From Neonectria sp. B-13 (Eukaryota > Ascomycota > Sordariomycetes > Hypocreales > Nectriaceae), in the NCBI GenBank assembly GCA_002682825.1, contig NOKP01000018.1, positions 809,783 to 873,782 of the forward strand: DNA of 64,000 nt, written 5' to 3'. A model generated the notes under the pieces. It saw nothing but the letters and a program-made list of their open reading frames with translations. It was not told the origin of the DNA and searched no databases. Below are positions 34,238 through 45,521 of this stretch, in pieces. Numbering within the stretch: the stretch's first letter is position 1; each line of letters opens with the position of its first letter. Both the position numbers and the translations under genes were made by a program.

Positions 34238-37200
34238 TTGTATACAGTTATTATCAGCTTACCATGATGGTGCTAAGTAACAAGAATCCAGGTTGATGCG
34301 CAGACGAAACACGTATGAAGGACGCGATCAGCAACTCCGAGCGACCATCAAGGTCAAGCAAGGACACTTCGACAAGGTGTTTCTCTGAAAATCCCCTCGT
34401 GCGAGGTTGGCGCTTGCAGAACAAGCGGAGGTATTAAAAAAGAAAGCGCGTTGCGAAGCGGACAGCTAGAGAAACAAGCATGAGCTGTTTCTCTTGGCAC
34501 AAGTCGCGACGAGGCACAGGCACTCTAGATCGCGATGACGCAAGGTGGAATCCAGGAACGCGGTATGGCGACACGGAGACGGGCGAGGGAGATGGAGATG
34601 GAGGGGAAATCGGGCAAGTTCGCAGTTGGGCCCGCACTGGTAAGGCGCCGGCGACGTGCAGACAGATGGAGGCGAATGGAAGCCTTGAACTTTGCCCTGA
34701 CATCAGGCTGAAAGTTTACATCAGGCTGGAAGAGGTCACCAGACTGATCACGGGACTGGTTTTCGAGATTCGCTTGGAACCCGCTGGTGGCGTCACGTGA
34801 ATTAATTGACACGTGATAGCACCGCCTCGGCATCAACACTGCCCCCAAGATTTGCCTCCTGGATGGAAAGTAATGGCTTCGAAAGGATAATGTGCCTAGC
34901 GTAGTCCAAAGCCTCCTCACATTGCAGGCTTGCGAAGACAATCGAGCAATGCCCCATGGAGATTAACTGATGGCTATGTCTGCCTCTTATTGTGGCTGTA
35001 TGGTATCTCAAGGACTCCAGGGGCATACGGGATTGGCTGGGTTGGGATAGGATCAAGAAAGATTCCATTTGGAAAGGTAAACCTTCGTCGTACCCTTGCA
35101 GGACTCCCTGGTCTGTACTGTCTACTGTATCCTGAAGAGCTGAGCTGTGGAGCCGGGGCGATGAATGCCAAATGAAGCTCAGTTTGTGGCAGAGTTTCTT
35201 ACATGGACAAGCCCTGGATGACACTGATTTGTTTGGACAACGGGGCCGATGAGGGCGGCGATAACCGGCAGTCCACCGATCAGTATTGACCTACAGTCGA
35301 ACTATCCCATGGAGAGATCAGTTCGGGGTTTGATGGGGTTCGAAGAGTGGATGAAGCAAATTCCAGAAGCTAACGAAAGTGTGAATGTTTGGAAACATCC
35401 CCTGATTCAATGCAATTCGGGATGTGGGAGTGGCGGCTGGCACTGGCAAGATTGGACGAAGCTTGCCCTCTCGTGATGCTCATCGCCAGGGGCGGTGGAG
35501 ATCTAACGGAGATTGACGTTCAGGGCAGCGGTCCGTGACGGCTCCAATCCGCTTCTATTTTGGTATCGGGCGGAATCGCGGAGGTACGTAGTCTCGGCGT
35601 GGCGAAGAACCTGGATTCCTGGAACAAAGATGAGGAGAGACTGAGACGTGTAATGCCGCCCGAGTGATGGAAGCGGGTCCGGCAGGTGTTTCATCAATGC
35701 TGATTGTCCGTCTAGATGGATGCCGCTCTCATGTCCAACGGACGACTAATTAGTAAGTATTGGGTTGGAATCAATCACCCTGTTGAATGCCGGGAGAATC
35801 GACATGAGCCAACCAAGGGCGGGCGACACTGTCGAGTTTGGAACAGGGGAGTACTGTGCACCGTCTCCTGTGAATGGGGAAGAAGCACAGTACCAATAGT
35901 TCGGCCAGCGCAATATGCACAGTGGTAAACACGAGAGTGGTGAATGATCGACAGCAGTGGGCTGGTGCTGGTTGTGGACATTTGTCTGTTATTTGTGGTG
36001 GCAGTGCATCAGCAAACCTTGGTCCAGTGGCGGCTTGGATAACTTTCCCGCTATATTGGCGCCTTGGATCGCCAAATCCCCAGCCATGGTCGGCACTTCA
36101 TTATGGAGCCGGGAAGACACCCAGGACGAGCGGCCAGAAAGCAACGCAACGCAACGCCGCTATAGCCGTGTTGTTTGTTGAAGGAAGCACACTGCGATGA
36201 TGAATGTTGTGGATATCAAGGAGAAAATCCCTGGCGGGGCCGTTGATGAAGAGCGGGATCTAAAGCACGGCGTCGCCGGAGTGTTGCATGCGGGATATGG
36301 GATGTGGGAGAGCGTCGGGACGGGCGATGAAGCAGAGCAAAAGTCAAAGCCGCAAAGGCCAACATGAGCCGCCGACTCGCCCGGCGCTACGAGGTGAGAG
36401 AGGCGCTCCGAGCGGCAGCGGAGACGGGAGGTAGTCCTGACCATTCTCAAGGGAGAATAGAAACCTCTGATAAAATAAATACACAGAATCGCGAAAAGAT
36501 TTGGGCAGGTGAACATGTCGGAGTCTGAACACGCAATCCTGGGCTACAGAAAGGGCATCAATGGGCGAATGCGAAAGAGAGTTCCGTCTTGTACAGCCAC
36601 GCTCGGTAGCGGCGGAATGGGGGGATGAAAGTAATCATTAGAATTAAGGAGATGTTGACAAGTACCGACACCATGGAGCGCTGGGGATTTTGGCGGGTGC
36701 GTGGGTACAGTGACAGAAAGTGGATTTTTGCCTAACAAGCGTATGATGACCGGCTGTTCGGCTGGTGTCGATCAGGGCTTCGAGTTGGAGGCATAACGAT
36801 ACGATGTCACGGCCAAGCCCAAGCCAAGTTCGTTGACGTTGGGTTGCATTCCAGCAGGCGCAGGTGGCAGAGACCCAGACTGTCAGACTGTCAGAGAGTA
36901 ACAAAACGAAGCGATTCCGTTCAGAGTTATCGCCGAGGGTGAGCTGGCCGCTGCTGCAAGGCGCATCACATTCTACTCATCCGGCCCTCTGGAGTCATTG
37001 TGAGCGAAACCCAAGGGCTGTTTATCTGGTTCAACCAGGGTGGAGATTATGTGTTTTGTCTGGAGTCGTAATCCTGAATGCAGGTAGGGGATGAGAGCGC
37101 TTGGAGCTTGACTGCTTTGAGGACAGGCCTCGTGGCCCGACAGCATTTGCTACGTATACTGACCGTCTTTGTTTGCGGGTGGTTGCGATGGTGGTGATAC

Positions 37201-38242
37201 GGTTCGTTGCCAGCTCGCATCGAGCGCAGAGCACTTCGTAAGGTGGTTAGTCCACCTAATGCAGAGCAGAGCAGAGCAGCAGCGCCTACCGAAGTGCAGG
37301 AGTGCAGGCGTCCAAAGGTGCAAAAGCGCAGCCTGCTCCAGCTGCCAGCATCATAACTCATCACTGGACACTGATCATAACATCCATCCACCCATCCATC
37401 ACCACAGCCTTCCTGGTTGGTCCCAAAGCGGCAGCGAGCGTCGTCATCCTCAGGCCGCAGTGTGGACAGTCGCGGGTTGGCGGGCTCTTTTGCAAGCCCT
37501 AGGCCGCAATCTGGCTTCCTCATTTGCTGGCTCCCAGGCGGGCGCACTCGTCAACTTGCTCGCGGGACTCGCAGGCTGCTCCCGCCCGCTCGCTCGCTTT
37601 CTCGCCCTTGACTCGCCTTGGACGCACCACCGAAAGAGCTGACGCGTCCTCAGTCGGCACCCCGGCGGCTGATCCCTGCGGTCCCGGACAATGCCCTGGA
37701 AAGCCCGGCCAGGGTAACACCCCGGCGCCCGTCGGCGCAACCTGGCGCTCCTGGACTCCAGCACCCACGCCTGTTAGGGGGCTTCCAAGGGCCTTCCACA
37801 CAGCGTCAGTGGCTCCTCAGTGGCTCCCCAGTGGACTCCCTTGGTGGCCCCTCTGGTGGCTCCCCACTGGCTCCCGGCGCCTGCTAGCAGGTGGTCCCGA
37901 AGGTACGTATCTCCAAGGGGGCCAGCCGCCAAGGCATCCATTCCATTCATAGACATTGGCCCCCCAGTTCTGCCTGATGCCATCTTTCCCTTTTCCATTT
38001 TCCAAGAAAGCCAGCCTGACCATTGTCATCAACTTCAACCACTCAACCACAATCATCGCAACCTTCATTTACCAACATCATCACCATCAACGACCCAATA
38101 ACCGATCCAGCCTACTTCATTCGAATCTTTTCTACCCAACTACGACTTCACATCGACCCCGATCGTCCTGTCGCTACTACTTGCTCCCTCGCTCCCCGGC
38201 TTTCATCGCCGTTCTGATCAACCTTCAAATACATCCATCAGC
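34238..38242. other. Divergent intergenic region, 4 kb
   Basis: This separates the DUF2293 gene (minus) from the bZIP gene (plus). No convincing coding frame, tRNA or mobile element was found. Low-complexity patches include a GCAGA tandem at about 37260-37282 and imperfect AGTGGCTCC repeats at about 37798-37872. A C/T- and A/C-rich leader of about 250 bases precedes the bZIP start. Long promoters are common for fungal regulatory genes. Confidence 0.5.
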
Positions 38243-40000
38243 ATGTCGGCTCCGGCCCAGAATAACGTCGACATCGACGCCCTACTCGACCTTACCGAGT
38301 ACGACGCCGTCTCTAACTATCAGTCGCCCTCCAACTCGGTGTCGCCTGCCGCTTCCTCGAAGCCCACTTTCACCAGCCCTGTACCGGTCGCTATCTCCGC
38401 GCCCGCTGTCGCTACCTCACAATCTATGAGCGGTCCTAGTCACAACTATGACATGTACCGTCAACAGACGGGCTTCGTTCCCGGCGCCATTGCCAACACC
38501 ATGGCCGTGAACCAGAACAACAACACTGGCTACCAGGACTTTGGCAGCCTCGACTACTTGTCTACCTTTAGCCCCGAGAACGACGGCTTCGACTTCAACA
38601 CCTCACCATCCCAGAACACGATGGACATTGACTTCGAGTCGCCCGCAGACTCGCAGCAATTCTTCACTGTCAACCCTAGCAACATCGAAGAGTCAAGCCT
38701 ACCCTCGCCTCCAGTCCTGCCCACTCAGACCAACAACGCTGGCCGACTGTGGCCTGGCGCCCACTCCCAAGCTGCTCTCGCCAAGGCTCAGGCCCAACAG
38801 CGACAGCAGCAGCAGCTCATCCAGCAGCAACAACAGGCTCAGCGCCAGGGTGCCCAGCCTAAGGGTCGTGGCAAGGCTCCCCAACCCTCTGACCCTATTG
38901 TCGAGCAGAAGATCACCCAGCTCCTCAACTCCATGCGCGCCAAGCCCTCCATGCCCGAGTCTCAGTCTCAGAGCCCCGTCTCCAACCTTATCCGCACTAA
39001 GAAGGAGGAGGAGGAGATGGACGAGGATGAGAGACTCCTCGCCAGTGAAGAAGGCAAGAAGCTCAGCTCCAAGGAGCGACGCCAGCTCCGAAACAAGGTC
39101 TCGGCTCGCGCATTCCGATCCCGCAGAAAGGGTAAGATACTTCCAATACCCCTTTGACCATCAAGTACTAACAATGATTTAGAATACATCACCCAGCTCG
39201 AGGCTGAGATTGCCAACAAGGTCAACGAGAATGGCGACCTTCGAACTCAGAACCGTGCTCTCATGGAGGAGAACAAGCGCTTGTCTGATCTCACCCGCAT
39301 GCTTCTGTCTTCGCCCTCGTTTTCCAACTTCCTCGACAACCTGAGCAGCAACCCCGCTGCCATGAACCAGGCCCCCCAGGTTAAGGCCGAGGTCCAATCG
39401 CAGCAGGAGCAGCGTCAGATGACCAAGGACGTCAACCCCTATGGTGCTCAGCAATCCCAGCAGCAGATTGGCATGGCCATGATCCCCGAGCAGAGCATGG
39501 ACTTCTCAATGCTTAGCATTGACAACAGTTCCTTCAACTTCCAGCCTCAGGTCTTTGTCGTTGACACTCCTGATGTCCCCGCTCCCATCGATGCCGCTAT
39601 CCTCTCCGGAAAGACCTCCAACTTCATCGAGTCCTCGTTCTCTGAGGATGAGAAGGTCGAGATGCCCGTCATTGAGCGACCCGTTGAGAAGGCTCAGGTC
39701 TCCGAACCCGTCGAGGTCGCTGCCCTCGATGCCGAGTTTGAGTCGGATCCCGAGTTTGCCCTCTTCCACTCTGAGCCTGCCACCTCATCAGAGGAGCCCA
39801 AGGAGCTTGACACCGAGTGCCTGTCCTACATTGACATCTTCGGTGGTATTGAGTCTGAGAAGGCCCTTGCGCGATACGAGCTCGTTGATGCCACTGAAGA
39901 GGAGGCCACTGCCGCCATGGCCATGGCCCGCGTGCAACGTCTCAGCGCTAACGTCGACGCTGTCGTGTCGAGATTAGAGCTTCTGACGATGGATCTGTAA
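38243..40000 (+). CDS. bZIP transcription factor (Zif1/MBZ1-like)
   Basis: Two exons (38243-39131 and 39183-40000) give 568 residues. The basic region, about 275-296, reads KERRQLRNKVSARAFRSRRK, with the bZIP NxxxxxxxxR spacing in N-KVSARAFR. The leucine zipper runs from about 297 (EYITQLEAEIANKVNENGDL) to about 335. The intron sits exactly at the basic-region/zipper boundary. The N-terminus is Ser/Asn-rich and acidic, with Gln-rich tracts near 190-205. The C-terminus is acidic with DTECLSYIDIFGGIESEKAL. From memory, zipper and length (about 580) resemble Zif1/MBZ1, a filamentous-fungal group linked to development and virulence. That assignment is tentative; the bZIP call itself is firm. The protein should bind DNA as a dimer in the nucleus. 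Confidence 0.92.
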
Positions 40001-40714
40001 CAGGTTACATTGGTGTGATTGGTGTAGGAGCGAGTGATCATTCTCGAGAAGAGGACAAAAACTAGCGAACACATTTCTTTTGTCAACTGTTTTGTGCATA
40101 TCAACTACCTAGGGACTTGGGACGGATCCGGCGTTACGGGAAAGATCAAAGGATGGGCTACCTGTGCAAGATGCTTCTGCATAATTTGCTTGATATCGGG
40201 CAGATGACGAGTGATGACACGGGGATGGTTGTGTATATTTAGATAGACTGGCCTACCGCCACTCGATAAGAATCGAAACTCTCTAAGCAAATTGCCTGTG
40301 TACTGTGATGTTCATCGATATCAACTGCGTTAAGATATAAAGGTTTCAGCAGTTACGTCTGTAAATGATGTGCTCATGAAGTATCTAGCCCTTGTTAGGT
40401 AGGGTTGGTTGCCTGGTGAAGTCCACTTATTGGATTTTGGTGCGGTGTGGACTAGAGTGGTTGGATGACAGTCTTGCCATATCTTACCCCAGACATGGCC
40501 ATCCATAAATGCGTATTCCCCGCCGAAAGCTGACATGACCATTCGGAACAGGGCACTCTCTCTATTCTGGAATGTTACAACTTTTTATCCCACTGCCTCA
40601 ACTGTCTCGGTGACTTGTTCCTCGCCAAATCACCAACTCCGAGCGCGGAACAGATGGTGTCACGGGAATCGACTCCAACAACGTGCTTGTTACTCAGCAG
40701 CCCCGACGTCATTC
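40001..40714. other. Intergenic region upstream of HET gene
   Basis: These 714 bases between two plus-strand genes carry the bZIP 3' UTR and HET-gene promoter. The in-frame extension from 40535 starts without a conserved sequence, so I leave it as non-coding. Confidence 0.5.
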
Positions 40715-42616
40715 ATGGCTGATGTCCTCTCACCGGAGTCGACCCGGGGCAACAAGGCTTCAGACATCTACGGATACGCCCCGTTCAATGACAGCTACTC
40801 GATCCGGATCCTCACTTTGGACCCGGGTTCCGGAGAAGCGCCATTGGTCGGCCATCTCACCGTCGAGAATCTGGACTGGAACCCCCGCTACGAGGCCATC
40901 TCGTATGTCTGGGGCACCGAAGGCCGCTACTCCGAGATCCTGTGCGACGGCAAGCCACTGCCGCTGACGAGGAGTATCCAGGATGCGCTCCGGCGTATGC
41001 GGCACCCGACGGCGCCTCGGCGCCTCTGGGCCGACCAGATCTGCATCAACCAGGACGACATTGCGGAACGCAGCCGGCAGGTCAGCCTGATGAACGCCAT
41101 CTACAAGGGTGCCGATCACGTCCTGGTCTGGCTGGGCCCGGACGACGAGGACGTGGCTCACGCTGCCGTCCGCATGATTCATTACCTGCACCAGGTGTTC
41201 GAGGACGAGGAGAAGCATACAGCCTTCAAGCTGGCGCATTCAGAAGAACTCATGAAGCAGGACCAGGGTCTATGGGTGCCGCTTTCCAAGCTGACCAAAT
41301 TGCCGTGGGTGAGTGATCCCAGCTGTGAGGATTCATACTTAGAGGTCTTCTCCGTCTGACAAGCATAGTTCAACCGCATCTGGATCGTCCAAGAAATTGG
41401 CACGTCGGCTCCGGCAACGCTGTACTGGGGCGACGCAGAGGTGGACTGGGACGTCCTCTCTTTTGTGGCCGGCATTCTAAACCAAAGTTATCACTACCTG
41501 AGATCCCACTTTGCCGTTCTTACTCCAAACATCCGGTATCTGCACCGACGGTTCGTCGAGCCCGACGACGGCAACGAGGACGAAGGGGACGACAACCGCG
41601 CCAGCTTCATTTATCAACTCCATCGCGCGCGGCATCTGCTAGCCAAGGACCCCCGAGATCACGTCTATGCATTCCTGGGTCATTTTTCTATCCATACGGG
41701 GAGCAAGCCCCTTGCAGAGCTCCAGCCCGACTACAGTCGACCCATCGAGGAGATCTTCTACGATGTCGCCGCTCGAGAGCTTTCAGACGCAGAATCGCTG
41801 CTTCTACTATCTGCCTGCCACGCCCCGCCCCCAAACGCCAGAAGAGGTCAATTGGGATTTACCGGCCTGCCTTCGTGGGTTCCGGACTGGCGTGTAATTC
41901 CCATCCATCTCCTCGCCTCGCCCATCACTCCCCATCGGGCATCGGGAAACACCCGCCCCAAGCTTTGGATCGATGGCACGAAGCGGACATTGAACATCCG
42001 AGGAGTGCAAATTGACAGGATCTACCGTCTATCGTGGACCCTGTACGGCAAGGCGTTCCAGTTCCGCCAAAACCGTGGTAGGCGGCATTCCATCCAGGTC
42101 TTGTGGCAAGACGTGTGCGGGCACAATCACTTTAGTCTGGAATACCCATACCCCAACGGCGACTCGGCCTTCTTCGCGCTTGTGCAGACTCTCACCAACG
42201 CGTGCGTCGTGGCAGACATATCACGGCCGTACCACAGCATCCCCAAGACGGAGTGGCTGGCCAACGGCGCTGCATACCTGATGCGTATTGAAGGGGGGCC
42301 GGCCCTCGTGACGCCCGAGATCCAAGAGCTGGCTTCTCATGGTGACGCCTTCAAGTGGAGTCACGAGGCGACGCTCGTGGCGCGTTACCGCAGGTTCGCC
42401 GTGACGACGGGCGGGCTGTTCCTCATCGGGCCGGACACGATGGAGCCGGGGGATGTCGTCGTGGTGTTGTATGGCGGGAAGACGCCGCTTGTACTGCGGC
42501 GGCGAGTAGAGGGCGATGGGTGGACGCTGGTGGGAGAGTGTTATGTGCACGGATTGATGGATGGAGAGGCAGTGGAGGACGATATATTGCAACAGGAGGA
42601 GTTCACGATTGTTTGA
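40715..42616 (+). CDS. Heterokaryon incompatibility (HET) domain protein
   Basis: Two exons (40715-41308 and 41369-42616) give 613 residues. The HET domain begins at about residue 58 with RYEAISYVWGTEG, then RLWADQICINQDDIAERSRQ and VSLMNAIYKGADHVLVWLG. It ends after the intron with FNRIWIVQEI. The rest follows the usual form of these proteins: HLLAKDPRDHVYAFLG, DYSRPIEEIFYDVA, LPSWVPDW, and a C-terminal GDVVVVLYGGKTPLVLRR. HET proteins mediate nonself recognition and cell death on fusion of incompatible strains, though most genomic copies have no proven role. No N-terminal partner domain (NACHT, PNPLA) is present. It sits next to a P450, in what looks like the most variable part of the window. 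Confidence 0.93.
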
Positions 42617-43212
42617 GACTTCGAAGGATTGCATAAGAGATGGACGATAGATATACCCTTGGCCATTGGGTTGGCTTGTGACAAGAGTTGCATATCGCGA
42701 GCATATACATACGTACATTCTTACATACAAATGCAGACATTACATACCTGGTCTATATCCCACACCTAGCCGTCATATGGAAGACCACGACGAGTAGTAC
42801 ATTGGTCAAGAAGACGTAAATGTTCCGTCTAACAAGACCACAACCACACATTCCATCTGTTCTTATCTCGATCAGCTGGTCTCCACCACCCAATCCACGA
42901 CGCCTTTCTCTCTCCCCATCCAGCACACTCTCCAACGCAACCCTACTACCACCAGAGCCAATACCCAGACCGCGGCCCTCTACCGACCGACCCACCAATG
43001 TCACCTAAGACATTGGCATTCCCTGCTGCCCATTCGATCATCCCGTATCCTGTCGCGTGCATGCATGGCTCCAAAACCTGAGACACGGCCCGCGAGTGGA
43101 GTGAGGGGTGGCAAGGGACACCGATATGTATAAAGATGGAACGCTTTGCTCCGGGTTGATCAGTGACCGCCACCCACAGGTGGGAATCTCGCACAAATTG
43201 TTCATCGTCACC
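42617..43212. other. Intergenic region, HET gene / P450
   Basis: These 596 bases between two plus-strand genes show no gene. The region contains the P450 promoter and ends in CACCATG at the chosen start. Confidence 0.5.
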
Positions 43213-45198
43213 ATGTCTGGTTACAGTCTGGGATACATTGCCGGTGTGGCAAACCAGCCACTGTCCGTGCAGTGCTTGGCCGCCTGTATTATCGGGTTTC
43301 TCGCCCACGGGCTGTACTTTATCCACTGGGCCGACGACAGGAACGCCATGACGGTTCTTCTTGTCCATCTACTCGCTTTGCTGTTGCTTCTGCCCTTGGA
43401 AGTTGTTTCGTGGGGCGTGTGGATGGGACTTCGAGCCTCATTCTTCATCCTCACAGCGTACCTGGCTGCACTATTTACTAGCATTGTCGTATATCGCCTC
43501 TTTTTCCACCAGCTACGACGGTTCCCAGGACCTTTCTGGGCTCGGGTCACAAAAGCCTATGGGGTGTATGTGAATCGAGATGGAAAAATGCACGAGGAGT
43601 ACGACAGGTTGCTTCACGAGTATGGCCCCTTTGTGCGCATCGGTTCGTGCATCCTTACTTTCCGATTCAAGCTTCTCCGAATCTGAGCGCGCTGAAACGA
43701 GAATTCTAGGACCTGATGAGATTCTCCATACCGAGATTGACGCCATGACCCAGGTCCATGGGCTGCATTCCAAGTGCGTCAAGGGCAACTTCTACATCAC
43801 GATGGAATATGGCCAGCATCGGGTGCTCAACCTCGACGGCATCGTTGACAAGGCAGAACACCGGTCTCGTAGGCAGGTTTGGGACAAAGCTTTCAACGGA
43901 AAAGGTGCCAGATCCTACAGCCATTTATCCATTGGGAATTGCCTCTTAACCGTGTCCAGCTATCGAGGCGCGCGAGCAGCCCATCCGGGACGTCATCTAT
44001 GAATGGCTCGCCAAGGTCGACGAGCTCAACGGCCAGCCCGTCAACTGGACGCTCTTTGCTTCGCTCATTTCTTTCGACATCACAGGCCTTGTGGGCTTCT
44101 CGACCGAATTCGGCGGGGTGCGTGCCGGCACGAAGAGCGTTTTCCAGCGGTATATCCAGTCGCTCTTCAAGATGATGGCCGATGTGGGTCACCAGCCATG
44201 GTTAATCACTCTCTCCAAGCGGTCACTGCTGCCTGGTTCGAGTGATCTTGTTGGCTTTGAAGACCTTGCCAGGAAACTGGTTGCGCAGCGTCTTAAGGTA
44301 TAATATGCATCTCTTCGACTACTAGTACGAAGTAGTTACTGATGAGCTGTAGGACACGGAGCCAAAGGAGGACATCGTCCATTACTTCATCGAGGACTTC
44401 AAGTCAGAGAAGCCCAAGGCCTTCTTCACCCTGGAGCACCTCGAGAGTGACTCTCAGGCCATCCTTATTGGCGCAGCGTAAGCAAACCAAGTACCCTTCC
44501 GCAAATACATCACTAACATCCATCACAAGCGACTCATCATACTCACCCATAACCTTCTGTTTCCGCCACCTCATGCTCAACCCAGGCACCATCAACAGCC
44601 TCCGCATCGAACTCGCGCCTCTCTTCAACCGCTCTCAAAAGGATGGCTTTGCGAACGCCGACCTCGCCCGCTCTGCGCCGTTCCTAGACGCAGTGATTCA
44701 GGAGACGATGCGTCTACACAACCCGGCGTGTACCAACGCGGCCAAGAGGACGCCGCCCGAGGGCCTGGTTCTAGACCGCACGTACATCCCCGGCAACGTG
44801 AATCTGATATCGTCCATCTGGTCGTTCCATCGCAGTGAGCGGTACTTCGTCCGCCCGCAAGACTGGATTCCCGAGCGGTGGACTGCGCAGCCGGAGCTGG
44901 TGCTCGACAAAAGGGCATACCACCCATTCTCATACGGTGAGTCTTGGGTCTTATCTTATTTCGTGTGCGGTGGAACTTAGCTAACACTGTCGGGAAAGGC
45001 CCTTTTAACTGCGTCGGCCAGAGGCTGGCGATGATGACGCTGAGGATGGTGATTGCTCACACGGTGTGGTTTTGCGACGTTGCATTCGCGCCGGGTGAGG
45101 ATGGTAGTGCCGTGGTAAACAAATCGAAGAATGAGTTGTTCTTGATGCCGGGGCCGTTAGAATTGGTCTTCAAGAAGAGGCTGGGAGTGGAAGTTTGA
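43213..45198 (+). CDS. Cytochrome P450 monooxygenase with three N-terminal membrane helices
   Basis: Six exons (43213-43642, 43710-43904, 43960-44297, 44353-44477, 44530-44936, 44999-45198) give 564 residues. Three hydrophobic helices are at about 18-37, 46-67 and 74-97, followed by the Pro-rich hinge FPGPFWARV. Conserved landmarks are VRIGPDEI, the I-helix region GAADSSYSP (the usual acid-Thr pair is altered), ExxR as ETMR at about 421-424, PERW, and the heme loop FSYGPFNCVG with Cys503. The heme loop is canonical only when the last intron is removed. The multi-helix anchor and loop resemble P450s annotated as tryprostatin B 6-hydroxylase-like; the substrate is unknown. No partner biosynthetic gene is nearby, only the HET gene and the phosphatase-like gene. 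Confidence 0.92.
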
Positions 45199-45521
45199 TC
45201 CGAAGCAGAGGGCGCCATTCTAACACTATTCGTCCAAGATGCAGAAACACCATACTTGAGCAATTGAAATAGAGAAGATGATGTTAAGGAGCAAGCAAGG
45301 CTTGGTCATGTCAATTTCCTAGTGTTATGGAATGTTGTAGTTACAGCAGTCGTATCAGTTGCCCCAACGCCAATCTAAGCCCAATATCCTAAATTGCGCA
45401 AGTCATAGTGATCGTAAAGAAGCAAAGGGTATCCAAAATCCGTCCCGTCCCGTCCCATTCCGTCATGTCCCACTCCGTCCTGCCTCGTCCTGTACCTGTG
45501 ATAATGCGATCATCGAGATTG
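45199..45521. other. Convergent intergenic region with CCGTC repeat
   Basis: These 323 bases lie between two stop codons. Bases 45440-45493 are an imperfect pentanucleotide tandem of CCGTC/TCGTCC type. No gene is seen. Confidence 0.55.

Noticed and set aside
40535..40714. N-terminal extension of the HET protein
   Set aside because: The added 60 residues have no conservation-like pattern; the ATG at 40715 gives the usual short lead before the HET domain.
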